Shown: positions 17,631 through 25,330, numbered from the stretch's first letter. The stretch is DNA of 64,000 nt from Clostridiales bacterium (GCA_022800315.1 JAAWQC010000008.1:16235-80234); one strand, 5' to 3'. Notes: a model not told the origin generated them from the sequence alone. Translations and numbers: made by a program.

Positions 17631-19058
17631 GTGAAGGTTTTATATGTGACCAGCGAGGCGCTGCCCTTTGCCGCCTCGGGCGGCCTGGCCGATGTGGCGG
17701 GGTCCCTGCCCCACGCGCTGCGCCAGCGGCTGATCGGCTGCCGGGTGGTGCTGCCGCTGTACGACTCGGTCTCCCAAGAGCTGCGGGACCAGATGCGCTT
17801 TGTCACCAGCTTCTCGGTGCCGGTGGCGTGGCGCCGCCAATACTGCGGCCTGTTCGAGGCGCGGATCGGCGGGGTGATCTATTACCTGCTGGATAACCAG
17901 TACTACTTCAAGCGTCCCGGCCTGTACGGCCACTACGACGACGCGGAACGGTTCGCTTTTCTGGCGCGGGCGGCGTTGGAAATGCTGGCTTATGTGGACT
18001 TTCATCCCGATATCATCCACGCCAACGACTGGCAGGCGGCGCTGACGCCGGTATACTACCGGCTGTTTTACGCCGACCGGGAGGGATATCAGGACATCAA
18101 AACCGTCTTTACTATCCACAACATCCAATACCAGGGCAAATACGGTATGGAAATCCTGGAGGACGTGTTTGGCATTGCCGAAGGGAACCGGCAGTTGGTG
18201 GAGCAGGACGGCTGCGTCAACCTGATGAAAGGGGCTATCGAGGCCTCCGACCGGGTGACCACTGTCAGCCCCACCTACGCGCAGGAGATACTGGACCCCT
18301 GGTTTTCCTACGGGCTGGATACCATCCTGCGGGCGCGGCAGTGGAAGCTGAGCGGCATTCTCAACGGTATCGACACCGACAGCTACAATCCCGAAACCGA
18401 CCCGGATATTTACGAGCGCTATACGGCGGAGGACCCGTCGGGGAAAGCGGCGAACAAGCAGGCGCTGCAGGAGCGGCTGGGTCTGCCGCAGCGGCCGGAA
18501 GTCCCCCTGATCGCCATGGTCACCCGGCTGGTGTCCCAGAAGGGGCTGGATCTGGTCAAATACATACTGGGGGAGCTCTTACAGGAGGATATCCAGTTTG
18601 TGGTGCTGGGTTCGGGCGATTGGGCGTACGAGAACGCCTTCCGCGAGACCCAGCAGCAATTCGGCGGCCGGTTCGTCTACTGCCACGGCTTTATCCCCGA
18701 GCTGGCGCGGAAGATTTATGCCGGGTCGGACATCTTCCTGATGCCCTCCAAGAGCGAGCCCTGCGGTCTGTCACAGATGGTGGCCTGTCGTTACGGCTCG
18801 GTGCCGGTGGTGCGGGAAACCGGCGGGCTGAAGGACAGCATCACCGACTGCGGCGACGGGCAGGGCCTGGGCTTCACCTTCAAAACCTACAACGCCAACG
18901 ACATGCTGTACGCCATCCGCCGGTCGCTGGGGGCTTATGCCAACAAGGCCGACTGGCCGGTGATCATGAACCGGGCGATGACGGCAGATTTCAGCTGGGG
19001 ACGTTCAGCCAACGAATACATCCGCCTGTACAAGTCGTTGACCAGGGAAGAAAACTGA
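17631..19058 (+). CDS. glgA: glycogen synthase (ADP-glucose)
   Basis: A 475-residue GT5 glucosyltransferase that elongates alpha-1,4-glucan. The N-terminal KVLYVTSEALPFAASGGLAD contains the KxGGL-equivalent (ASGGL, with Lys replaced), and DIIHANDWQAALTPVYYR, VFTIHNIQYQGKYG and the C-terminal MPSKSEPCGLSQMVACRYGS (sugar-nucleotide E-x7-E region) are present. A GTG at 17631 is chosen because AGAAAGG precedes it by about 10 bases. An in-frame GTG at 17622 would touch the ribosome site. It is the last gene of the operon; a hairpin follows. Confidence 0.95.
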   Translation: MKVLYVTSEALPFAASGGLADVAGSLPHALRQRLIGCRVVLPLYDSVSQELRDQMRFVTSFSVPVAWRRQYCGLFEARIGGVIYYLLDNQYYFKRPGLYGHYDDAERFAFLARAALEMLAYVDFHPDIIHANDWQAALTPVYYRLFYADREGYQDIKTVFTIHNIQYQGKYGMEILEDVFGIAEGNRQLVEQDGCVNLMKGAIEASDRVTTVSPTYAQEILDPWFSYGLDTILRARQWKLSGILNGIDTDSYNPETDPDIYERYTAEDPSGKAANKQALQERLGLPQRPEVPLIAMVTRLVSQKGLDLVKYILGELLQEDIQFVVLGSGDWAYENAFRETQQQFGGRFVYCHGFIPELARKIYAGSDIFLMPSKSEPCGLSQMVACRYGSVPVVRETGGLKDSITDCGDGQGLGFTFKTYNANDMLYAIRRSLGAYANKADWPVIMNRAMTADFSWGRSANEYIRLYKSLTREEN

Positions 19059-19085
19059 GGATAGAAATACAGATTTCGGATATAA

Positions 19086-19116
19086 GAGGGAGCAGGCAAA
19101 GATTGCCTGCTCCCTC
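19086..19116. terminator. hairpin after glgA
   Basis: A perfect 14-bp stem GAGGGAGCAGGCAA/TTGCCTGCTCCCTC with a 3-base loop lies 27 bases after glgA and before the convergent regulator gene. No T run follows on either strand, so its termination activity is less certain. Confidence 0.5.
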
Positions 19117-19164
19117 CTGCTGTTCTCCGGAAGATAAACCGCCGACGCGGTACGGACGGGAAAA

Positions 19165-20025
19165 TTATGCTTTCTTTTTGACGGGAATCCAGATTTCGCT
19201 GCCGTAATTTTCGTCCTGCGTGCCGCGGGCATAGGCGGCAGGGTCGCCGTACGCTTCAATATGGTACCCGGCGGCGATTTCGTAGTCCTTACAGCCTGGC
19301 AGCCATTCGGAAAAAATCTGCTGACTGACCTGCTGCATCGACTGCGGCAGGGCTCCCCGGCAGACGAAAGCCGCCCACGTGTGCATGGGAATGGTTTTGG
19401 TCACAAATCCCTCCGGCACTTCGTCGGATGGGCGGTAATCGTCGGCAATCAGGTATTCGAACGTATCGCCCTCCATCCTTTCGTCGATAGAAATGCCGTA
19501 CGCGCCGCAGAGGGGCTGTTCCCCGCCGGCAGGATAATGCTCGGCCCAGAACTTCGGTATCTGTGTGTCCGCCCCCTCGTAGGGGAACGTACCGGACACT
19601 CCCATCACGGTAAAGGGTGCTTTTTCCACGATTTTGTAATCCATGATACAACCACCTTCCAACGAAAATCGGATTTTCAGCGGGGCAAAAGATCTCAAAA
19701 TTGCCCCCTCTTTCCTGACTGAGGAAGGGGTGACGCCGTGGAAACGGGCAAACGCCTTCGCAAAGCTGTCCGGCGATTCGTATCCGTATTTCATCGCAAC
19801 ATCGATCACCTTCGCATCGGTGGAAATCAGCTCGCCGCCGGCCAGGGACAGCCGGCGCCGCCGGATGTATTCCCCCACGGTAAAGCCGCAAAGCATGGCG
19901 AACCCTTTCTGAAAATAGAAGGGCGATACGTGCGCCTGCCCCGCAATGGCGTCGATGGAAAGTTCATCGGTGATGTTTTCTTCGATATAGTCAATGGCTT
20001 TGCCAATGCTTTCCACCCATTCCAT
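19165..20025 (-). CDS. AraC-type regulator with GyrI-like effector domain
   Basis: A 286-residue transcription regulator. Residues 1-105 hold two helix-turn-helix motifs of the AraC/XylS type (LSIDAIAGQAHVSPFYFQKG and VAMKYGYESPDSFAKAFARF, then HGVTPSSVRK). The C-terminal half (from MDYKIVEKAPFTVMGV) is a GyrI-like/Rob effector-binding domain that often binds hydrophobic cations or drugs. The ATG at 20025 follows GGAGG by eight bases. A paralogue with the same architecture lies at 62819-63664. Target genes are not evident; it is convergent with glgA. Confidence 0.9.
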   Translation of the reverse strand: MEWVESIGKAIDYIEENITDELSIDAIAGQAHVSPFYFQKGFAMLCGFTVGEYIRRRRLSLAGGELISTDAKVIDVAMKYGYESPDSFAKAFARFHGVTPSSVRKEGAILRSFAPLKIRFSLEGGCIMDYKIVEKAPFTVMGVSGTFPYEGADTQIPKFWAEHYPAGGEQPLCGAYGISIDERMEGDTFEYLIADDYRPSDEVPEGFVTKTIPMHTWAAFVCRGALPQSMQQVSQQIFSEWLPGCKDYEIAAGYHIEAYGDPAAYARGTQDENYGSEIWIPVKKKA

Positions 20026-20123
20026 ACGCGTCACCTCCTTGTCAGTGTACCTATCTTATCGCTGCCGGGGCAGTTGTTCCCGACCGATTGTGCTGCCTTT
20101 TGTCCGCTGCTGTTTTGCCGCCC

Positions 20124-20696
20124 TCAGGCGACGGTATCGGTGAGAGAGGGAGGCTGGGCCGCCAGCAGGGCGGGCAGGGGAGCGGGGTCGGACAGCCACC
20201 CTTCCACGGCGAAAGGGGGCAAAAGTACCGGCATGCGGTCGTGGACAGCAGCCACCGACCGGTTGGGCGCGGTGGTCAGGATGACGAAGTGGGGCTCCCG
20301 GTCGAACAGGCCGTACAACCCCGCCAGATAGAAAAAGGGCTCTCCCGGCAGGGAAAACCGGTGTTTCACTTTTTGATCGTCCCATTCGTAAAAGCCGGTG
20401 GCGGGTACGGCGCACCGGCGGCTGCCGAGACTGCCGCGGAACAGGGGCTTGTCCGCCGCCGTCTCCGCCCGGGCGTTGATGATGACCCCCTTGCCCCTGA
20501 AAGGGGGGAACCCCCAGGCCATGGCCCGGGCCTCGGGGCCGTCCGCGCCGGCCACCACGACCGGAGCAATATTCGTGGGGCGGATTTCACCGGTGCCGGC
20601 GAGAGGGCCGCCGCGGTGCCGGCGTTCCACCTCTTCGATGATATCCCGCAGGTCATGCACCTCTTCGTCGCTGAAAAGGGTATAGCGTCCGCACAT
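20124..20696 (-). CDS. yedK: SRAP (YedK/HMCES) family DNA-protein crosslink protein
   Basis: A 190-residue SOS-response-associated peptidase-like protein. MCGRYTLF at the start exposes Cys2, which forms a thiazolidine crosslink with abasic sites in single-stranded DNA. The other conserved elements are visible: MAWGFPP, INARAET (Asn and Glu of the active site), RRCAVPATGFYEW and the catalytic His in HDRMPVLLPP. The start is set by the need for Cys2; an in-frame ATG 18 bases upstream would hide it. It is the last gene of a dinB operon, 17 bases after the small protein gene, under a LexA-like box. Confidence 0.95.
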   Translation of the reverse strand: MCGRYTLFSDEEVHDLRDIIEEVERRHRGGPLAGTGEIRPTNIAPVVVAGADGPEARAMAWGFPPFRGKGVIINARAETAADKPLFRGSLGSRRCAVPATGFYEWDDQKVKHRFSLPGEPFFYLAGLYGLFDREPHFVILTTAPNRSVAAVHDRMPVLLPPFAVEGWLSDPAPLPALLAAQPPSLTDTVA

Positions 20697-20713
20697 GAGA
20701 AAAGCTCCTTTCA

Positions 20714-20953
20714 CTATCCCGCGGCCTCTACAAACCAGCCGGGGTTTTCAAAAAACAGATAGCGCTCGTGGCCCGCGATACGGCAGGTATACCGGATGCC
20801 CTGCCCTCCGGCCTTGAGGCTGGCGGCCCGCCGGACGTCCAGCACCCGGTCCACCGGAAAGACGCGTCCGTCCTCCCACGTGATGGAGAGGGGAAACATA
20901 CGTCCGTCGGGGTCGAACCGGACGGTGACCGACACGTTGATTCTGTTTGTCAT
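20714..20953 (-). CDS. small conserved protein between dinB and SRAP gene
   Basis: A 79-residue protein beginning MTNRINVSVTVRFDPDGRMF, with ITWEDGRVFPVDRVLDVRRA in the middle and HERYLFFENPGWFVEA at the end. The pattern (a short beta-rich domain with VDRVLDVR) resembles small proteins encoded beside dinB in other Gram-positives (compare DUF6504), though I could not verify this by a search. Gaps of 35 and 17 bases to its neighbours and the shared orientation place it in the SOS operon. The ATG at 20953 follows GGGAGGCAGCC. Its role is unknown. Confidence 0.75.
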   Translation of the reverse strand: MTNRINVSVTVRFDPDGRMFPLSITWEDGRVFPVDRVLDVRRAASLKAGGQGIRYTCRIAGHERYLFFENPGWFVEAAG

Positions 20954-20988
20954 AGGCTGCCTCCCGACGATGTGCTGCCGTCTGGCTG

Positions 20989-22233
20989 TCAGCCGGCGGA
21001 GCCGACAAAGCCCAGGCGGATATTCGGATGATCCTGCTGCGGGTTGACGGCGGCGAGGGCGTCGTCCTCCAGCATGATGCCGCGGCGGACGCTGTCCCGC
21101 CCAAAGCGGCTGCGGATGCCGTCCAGCGCGCCCTCCAGTGCCTCCAGCCGCTGATCCCGGTCCACCTCCTCGTAGAGGGAGCACTGGTCCCAGACGGCGG
21201 CGGAGAGCCCGCAGGCGCGCACACCGAGGGAACGCAGCGCCCGTCCCTGCCCATGGGCGCGGTACAGGCCGTAAGCCGCGCGGAACAGGCTGTCCGACGA
21301 ACAGGAGGGGAAGGGCAGCCCCTGCTGCCGTTCGATCCACCGCAGGTCGGTGCCCCGCAGGGAAACCTGTACCGTGCGGCACTGGAGGGACTGGGCCCGC
21401 AGCCGCTCCGCCACGCTTTCGCACAGCAGATAGAGGGTGATGCGGATGTCCCGGTCGGTGACGAGGTCGTGGGGGGTGGTGGTGCTGTTGCCCACCGATT
21501 TGACCAGCGGCGGCGCGTCGACGGGGGCGACGGGGGAGTGGTCCTCACCGTTGGCCATCAGCCACAGCCCTACCCCGCATTTGCCCAGCAGGCTCTGGAG
21601 CAGGGCTTTTTCCGATCGGGCCAGCGCGCCGATGGTGCTGATGCCGTATTTGCGCAGCAGCCGGGCGGCCGCCGGCCCCACGTACAGCAGGTCGGAGACG
21701 GGGAGAGGCCACACCCGTTCCTCCAGCTGGTCCGCCGGCAGCACAGTGGTAGCGTCGGGTTTTTTCAGATCGCTGCCCAGCTTGGCCATGGATTTGTTGA
21801 AGGAAACCCCCGCCGACGCCGTGAGCCCCAGCTCGCTCTTGATCCGCTGCCGTATCTCGTCCGCGATGGCCTGTCCGCTGCCGAACAGGGAAACGCTGCT
21901 GGTTACGTCCAGCCAGCATTCGTCCAGCCCGTAGCTCTCCACCCGGTCGGTGTACTCAGCGTACAGCTCCCGCGCCATATCCGAAAAACGCTGATACAGC
22001 TTATGCCGGGCCGGGACAAACACGATGTCGGGACACAGCTGTTTTGCCTTCCACAGAGGGTTGCCGGTGGCGACCCCGCACTCTTTAGCCGCGTAGTTTT
22101 TGGCCAGCACGATGCCGTGGCGCTGTTCCGCGTCGCCCACCACCGCCAGTGGCTTTCCGCGCAGATCGGGATGATACAGACATTCCACCGACGCATAGAA
22201 ATTATTCATATCGCAGTGAAGAATGGTGCGCAC
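20989..22233 (-). CDS. dinB: DNA polymerase IV (Y-family)
   Basis: A 414-residue translesion polymerase. The palm motif CDMNNFYASVECLYHPDLRG (residues 7-26) and the catalytic SYGLDECWLDVT near residue 101 with the Asp-Glu pair are intact. Helix-hairpin-helix and little-finger regions follow (LLYVGPAAARLLRKYGISTI). There is no obvious beta-clamp motif at the extreme C-terminus, though QLxLF-like segments are hard to spot by eye. GGAGGCGGCC precedes the ATG. Upstream, a consensus promoter is overlapped by a GAAC-N4-GTTC box, so LexA control is likely. It heads the dinB - small protein - SRAP operon. Confidence 0.95.
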   Translation of the reverse strand: MRTILHCDMNNFYASVECLYHPDLRGKPLAVVGDAEQRHGIVLAKNYAAKECGVATGNPLWKAKQLCPDIVFVPARHKLYQRFSDMARELYAEYTDRVESYGLDECWLDVTSSVSLFGSGQAIADEIRQRIKSELGLTASAGVSFNKSMAKLGSDLKKPDATTVLPADQLEERVWPLPVSDLLYVGPAAARLLRKYGISTIGALARSEKALLQSLLGKCGVGLWLMANGEDHSPVAPVDAPPLVKSVGNSTTTPHDLVTDRDIRITLYLLCESVAERLRAQSLQCRTVQVSLRGTDLRWIERQQGLPFPSCSSDSLFRAAYGLYRAHGQGRALRSLGVRACGLSAAVWDQCSLYEEVDRDQRLEALEGALDGIRSRFGRDSVRRGIMLEDDALAAVNPQQDHPNIRLGFVGSAG

Positions 22234-22265
22234 AGGGCCGCCTCCTTTAAAAATCGAACGATAAT

Positions 22266-22277
22266 GAACATTTGTTC
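22266..22277 (-). promoter_or_regulatory. LexA-like SOS box of dinB operon
   Basis: GAACATTTGTTC fits the Gram-positive LexA core GAAC-N4-GTTC. It begins two bases downstream of the -10 of the dinB promoter, a position suited to repression. Confidence 0.75.
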
Positions 22278-22279
22278 TT

Positions 22280-22308
22280 ATTTTATCCCCCTGTTTTTAA
22301 AAAAGCAA
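22280..22308 (-). promoter_or_regulatory. promoter of dinB operon
   Basis: On the minus strand TTGCTT (22303-22308) and TAAAAT (22280-22285) are separated by 17 bases, directly before the LexA-like box. Confidence 0.65.
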
Positions 22309-22451
22309 TGGTAATTCAAGGCAGGAGGGGAGGCGCCGTCGAGAAAAGGCGGCTATAAGAAGACGGTGATATATTTTTAAAGGCTCTAGCCGAAAAAGCA
22401 CGACGGGGGCGGGCGGTACCCACGGCCTTTGGGACAGACATCTGCTTTTAC

Positions 22452-22492
22452 AAAGCCACCCCCTGCCGTTAAAACGGGCAGGGGGTGGCCTT
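22452..22492 (-). terminator. terminator hairpin overlapping a stop codon
   Basis: GCCACCCCCTGCC and GGCAGGGGGTGGC pair over 13 bp, flanked by AAAG/CTTT. The stop codon of the nuclease gene (22469-22471) lies in the loop, so the last codons form one arm of the hairpin. The upstream stretch 22309-22451 shows nothing else recognisable. Confidence 0.75.
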
Positions 22493-23308
22493 ATGTTCGG
22501 GAGGGGTCTCTTTCAGACTGAGGACGGCTACCAGGGGATAGTGGTCGGAGGGAAACCGGCCGTCGGTGCGGGTGGTGTCCACATAGGCGTCCCTCACCTG
22601 GAATTCGTCGCTGATGAAAATATAGTCGATAGGGCGGCGCCGGCCCCGGCCCCGGAAGCCGTGGAAGGTGCTGGTGATCGCCTTGGCGCAGGGGAGGGTA
22701 TACAGGTTGGTCAGGTGGATATCGCCGTAATCGTGGAGGTTTTCGCTCAGGATGCGGATAGCCTTGCTGTTCGGCCCGGCGTTCAGATCCCCCATCAGGA
22801 TCACCGGAAGTCTTTCGACCTCATTGAGCTGGTGGATGTATTCGAGGATGGTCCGTACGCTCAGGGTGCGGGCGGGGGCACAGATGTGGTCGAAGTGGGT
22901 ATTGAATACCCGTATTTTTTGCCCCAGCGCTTCCACATACACCTCGCAGACGGTGCAGATACGGGGGAACAGGGCAAAATAGGCCCGGCTGCCGCTTTTG
23001 TCGGGATGCTTGGATAACCAGAAGGTACTGCTGAAGGTCAGGTCGGTCCCCTCGTTGCGCAGCAGGATCGCCGACTGCTCGTTCTGCAGGCGCTTGGTGC
23101 GGCCCAGCCCGAACACGCTGTATTCCTCCAGCCGGCTGACGATGTCCGCCTTCATATCCGGCATCATCTCCTGCACGCCGACGATAGCGGCGCCGGATTC
23201 CCGAATAATGCGGGAAACGGCGTCCCGCCGGTACCGCCAGCTGTTGGCACGGCTGAAAACAAAATCGTGCTTTAAATTGAAGGATGCCACCTTGATGGCC
23301 GATTCCAT
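22469..23308 (-). CDS. endonuclease/exonuclease/phosphatase (EEP) family hydrolase
   Basis: A 279-residue metal-dependent hydrolase. The EEP fold is shown by IKVASFNLKHD (first Asn), AIVGVQEMMPDMKADIV (catalytic Glu), RVFNTHFDHICAPARTLSVR (His/Asp), VILMGDLNAGPNSKAI (Asp-x-Asn) and RFPSDHYPLVAVL (terminal SDH). Members cut nucleic acids, phospholipids or phosphoinositides; without a signal peptide this one is probably cytosolic. The ATG at 23308 follows AGGGAGG; an earlier in-frame ATG has no such site. The C-terminus overlaps its own terminator. The 97-bp repeat block lies just upstream. Confidence 0.9.
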   Translation of the reverse strand: MESAIKVASFNLKHDFVFSRANSWRYRRDAVSRIIRESGAAIVGVQEMMPDMKADIVSRLEEYSVFGLGRTKRLQNEQSAILLRNEGTDLTFSSTFWLSKHPDKSGSRAYFALFPRICTVCEVYVEALGQKIRVFNTHFDHICAPARTLSVRTILEYIHQLNEVERLPVILMGDLNAGPNSKAIRILSENLHDYGDIHLTNLYTLPCAKAITSTFHGFRGRGRRRPIDYIFISDEFQVRDAYVDTTRTDGRFPSDHYPLVAVLSLKETPPEHKATPCPF

Positions 23309-23368
23309 GGAAATGCCTCCCTGAAGTGAGACTCTTCCTTGCACGGGAAGAGAAAATCTGCGATACTA

Positions 23369-23612
23369 TACACCGGTTCCTTAACGCTTTGGGAATGGGA
23401 TACGCGGTTGGGAACCGGTGGCGAAGAATACCTTCGGCATTCTTCCTGAACATTGCTTTATCCCATACACCGGTTCCTTAACGCTTTGGGAATGGGATAC
23501 GCGGTTGGGAACCGGTGTCGAAGAATACCTTCGGCATTCTTCCTGAACATTGTTTTATCCTATACACCGGTTCCTTAACGCTTTAGGAACGAGATGTGTG
23601 GTCGGAAACCCA
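23369..23612. repeat. 97-bp tandem repeat, 2.5 copies, each with two hairpins
   Basis: Units start at 23369, 23466 and 23563, an exact 97-base period. The first two are nearly identical; the third is partial and degenerate. Each full unit has two inverted repeats: ACCGGTTCC/GGAACCGGT around about 30 bases, and GAAGAAT-x-CC/GG-x-ATTCTTC with a tiny loop. The block fills most of the 387-base space between the nuclease gene and the small gene at 23696. No ORF runs through it. Confidence 0.85.
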
Positions 23613-23695
23613 TATATGTTATTTTATCATATACGCTCCACGGAATATGTCAATTGAATTCACGGGATTTTCATAAATTGAGAAAGGCGGATGAA

Positions 23696-23881
23696 ATGGA
23701 AAAGAACGAAGAGACGCGGCGGGAGGACTGTCCCTGCCGGCGGCTGAAATGCCCTCGATGGGGCCTGTGCTCCGCCTGCCTCCGCCACCATGAGGGAAAA
23801 CGAGTTCCTCCCGCCTGTAAGCAAAAGTCAAAACCGGAAAGAAAACCGCGGGGACGGGAAGAAGGCACCGGGGAAAAATGA
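23696..23881 (+). CDS. small Cys-rich protein (CPCRRLKCPRWGLCSAC)
   Basis: A 61-residue protein. After an acidic start (MEKNEETRRED) comes C-x-C-x4-C-x5-C-x2-C, the RHHEGKRVPPAC segment and a Lys/Arg/Glu-rich tail. The arrangement is that of a small family of putative zinc-binding proteins common in Clostridia and lacking an assigned function. AAAGGCGG sits five bases before the ATG at 23696. It is the first of four consecutive very small genes on the plus strand between 23.7 and 24.8 kb. Confidence 0.7.
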   Translation: MEKNEETRREDCPCRRLKCPRWGLCSACLRHHEGKRVPPACKQKSKPERKPRGREEGTGEK

Positions 23882-24021
23882 GAGGGCTTGCCGAACACTG
23901 TCACGCGTTTCCGCTGAAAAGCATAGGCTGATGTCGGAGGGTTTCCTCACGGCTGCTGTGCCGTGACGGCCCCTTCCGTCCCTGTCCGGACGAGTTACAG
24001 CGAAAGGAAGGGTTAGTGAAG

Positions 24022-24183
24022 ATGCGTTATTATCAGACACGCCGTATGCGCAAACGTTCCTGCGGCTGCCAGGAAATCCGGCCGTTGACGAACGACTGCG
24101 GCTGCGCCGGTGAGCGCGGGGTTCGTGAAGAGCGCTGTGTTCGCGAAGAGCGGGAGAACGACTGCGGCTGCGGCTGCAACTGA
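24022..24183 (+). CDS. 53-residue Cys-rich peptide gene
   Basis: A short ORF encoding a basic, Arg/Glu-rich peptide with seven or more cysteines in CGC groups: it begins MRYYQTRRMRKRSCGCQ, contains NDCGCAGERG and ends NDCGCGCN. GGAAGGG lies upstream of the ATG at a workable distance. No signal peptide or membrane segment is present. The composition recalls small spore-coat or metal-binding proteins, but a modified-peptide precursor cannot be excluded; no modification enzyme is nearby. The call rests on ribosome site, composition and placement. Confidence 0.5.
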   Translation: MRYYQTRRMRKRSCGCQEIRPLTNDCGCAGERGVREERCVREERENDCGCGCN

Positions 24184-24275
24184 CAAAGGGCGGCGGCCGT
24201 CCCCCGGTGTGGGAGACGGCCCTGTCCGGCGCTTCGTTTCCCCTCCTCATCCCATGAGAAAGGAGAAAGGTCCCC

Positions 24276-24452
24276 GTGGAGATGGAAGAACCCAAGATGA
24301 ACCGCATCAACTGTTCTGATCCCCAGCAGAACCCGGCGGCCGGCCGGCTGAGCGCCGACTGGCTCGAGGAAACTCAGGCGAAGGAAAAACAGGAAGACAA
24401 GCGGGAAAAACCGCCTTATCCCTCTTTTTGCCGCCCGCTGAACCGGGATTGA
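24276..24452 (+). CDS. 58-residue small protein
   Basis: A GTG-initiated ORF with a very strong ribosome site (AAGGAGAAAGG, five bases before). The product is hydrophilic (MEMEEPKMNRINCSDPQQNP at the start, DWLEETQAKEKQEDKREK in the middle) with two cysteines and no membrane segment. A Rho-independent terminator follows 28 bases after the stop, marking the end of a transcript that probably includes the preceding small genes. I do not recognise the family. Confidence 0.5.
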   Translation: MEMEEPKMNRINCSDPQQNPAAGRLSADWLEETQAKEKQEDKREKPPYPSFCRPLNRD

Positions 24453-24480
24453 GCCTCCCCACAGCCCCGTACATGATCGG

Positions 24481-24520
24481 CGGAAGCCCGGCCAACAAGG
24501 CCGGGCTTCCGTTGTTTTGT
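24481..24520 (+). terminator. Rho-independent terminator
   Basis: Perfect 13-bp stem CGGAAGCCCGGCC/GGCCGGGCTTCCG, 5-base loop, then TTGTTTTGT. Confidence 0.85.
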
Positions 24521-24635
24521 CAAGACCCCGGCGAAATTGTTTGCAAATTGTTGACAAGTTCAGAACAAAATGGAGACATCTTTTATTTAATATAAGGGTG
24601 GGATAAGGAAATCGAGAAAGGAGGAGAATGCCCCG

Positions 24636-24794
24636 ATGAAACAAACGGCTGCGGCGGAAGCAAGCGCCACGGCCGAAGGCGGGGAGATAACGCGCGGTCT
24701 TCCCGTGTTCGGAGAAGCCGGTAAGGCGAGAAACGATGCCCGCACAGCCGCTGTACACGTCCGCCGGTTCCGCGGCGGACAAAAGGCAGTGTAA
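24636..24794 (+). CDS. 52-residue small protein
   Basis: A short ORF with a near-perfect ribosome site (AAAGGAGGAG) nine bases before the ATG and a terminator right after the stop. The product is Ala-rich at the start (MKQTAAAEASATAEGGEITR) and basic at the end (HVRRFRGGQKAV), with no Cys or membrane segment. TTGACA at 24551-24556 lies upstream, but a good -10 at 17 bases is missing. Its isolation between two terminators argues for its own transcript. Function unknown. Confidence 0.45.
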   Translation: MKQTAAAEASATAEGGEITRGLPVFGEAGKARNDARTAAVHVRRFRGGQKAV

Positions 24795-24795
24795 A

Positions 24796-24847
24796 CGCCC
24801 GTCGGCGTGTAATCATAACACCGCTGACACACGACGGGCGGCTTTTT
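24796..24847 (+). terminator. Rho-independent terminator
   Basis: CGCCCGTCG (24796-24804) pairs with CGACGGGCG (24832-24840), extended inward by GTGT/ACAC, and is followed by GCTTTTTC. Confidence 0.7.
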
Positions 24848-24970
24848 CAGAAACGAGAACTCCCTGCCGGCGCGCCGGCAGAATTGCATATAGAACGCTT
24901 ATAACGGGACCGCCGCCAATCGGAAATTTCTTCCTCCTTCCGCGGGCAGAGGGAACGGTCCATAGAGAAA

Positions 24971-25010
24971 GGGCGGAATCCGAAAGAGAGAGGCGGATTC
25001 CGCCCTTTTT
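24971..25010 (+). terminator. Rho-independent terminator without obvious gene
   Basis: Perfect 12-bp stem GGGCGGAATCCG/CGGATTCCGCCC followed by TTTTT. Confidence 0.8.
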
Positions 25011-25113
25011 GACGCCAAACAGTGATAAAAATTCTATATAATAGGAATATATGGATTGTATGGATAAATATTGAGATCGGCGGGCGATCTTTTCATAACA
25101 TTCCATCATCTAT

Positions 25114-25224
25114 ATGACCAACTGGGTTCGTGAAAAGGGCTACGGCTATGCGTCCATCCGTTTCTCAATGGCACGCAACAATATGTCTTTGAGCGGCGTA
25201 TGGAGCCCCGACAGCTACGTGTAA
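25114..25224 (+). pseudogene. possible C-terminal gene remnant
   Basis: A 36-codon open stretch reads MTNWVREKGYGYASIRFSMA and ends SLSGVWSPDSYV before a stop. It looks like the end of a real protein (balanced composition, aromatic-rich) but has no ribosome site, and an in-frame stop lies just upstream. It is AT-richer around its left side. I cannot name the parent family. Confidence 0.3.
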
Positions 25225-25271
25225 GCTACAGCATGCCCATGACCCCAGTCCTCTGATATATCCGCTGAAAT

Positions 25272-25310
25272 AAGGACCGTGGCCCGGGTTTGGCGGGCCA
25301 CGGCCTTTAT
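25272..25310 (+). terminator. Rho-independent terminator
   Basis: CCGTGGCCCG (25277-25286) pairs with CGGGCCACGG (25294-25303), flanked by AAGGA and CCTTTAT. Confidence 0.7.
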
Positions 25311-25330
25311 CAAATAGAGAGAGGTGGTCT

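Larger units (their letters stand above)
24848..25330. other. 483-bp region with terminators but no intact gene
   Basis: Two strong terminators (24971-25010 and 25272-25310) occur with no intact gene before either. Between 24848 and 24970 I see only GGACCG/CGGTCC inverted repeats, so a small RNA ending at the first terminator is possible but unproved. A short gene remnant at 25114-25224 is listed separately. Confidence 0.4.

Noticed and set aside
23369..23612. CRISPR array
   Set aside because: The 97-bp units are directly adjacent without unique spacers, so this is a tandem repeat and not CRISPR.
24022..24183. Lanthipeptide or other RiPP cluster
   Set aside because: The Cys-rich peptide is suggestive, but no modification, protease or dedicated export gene lies nearby. 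Left only as a possibility in the feature.
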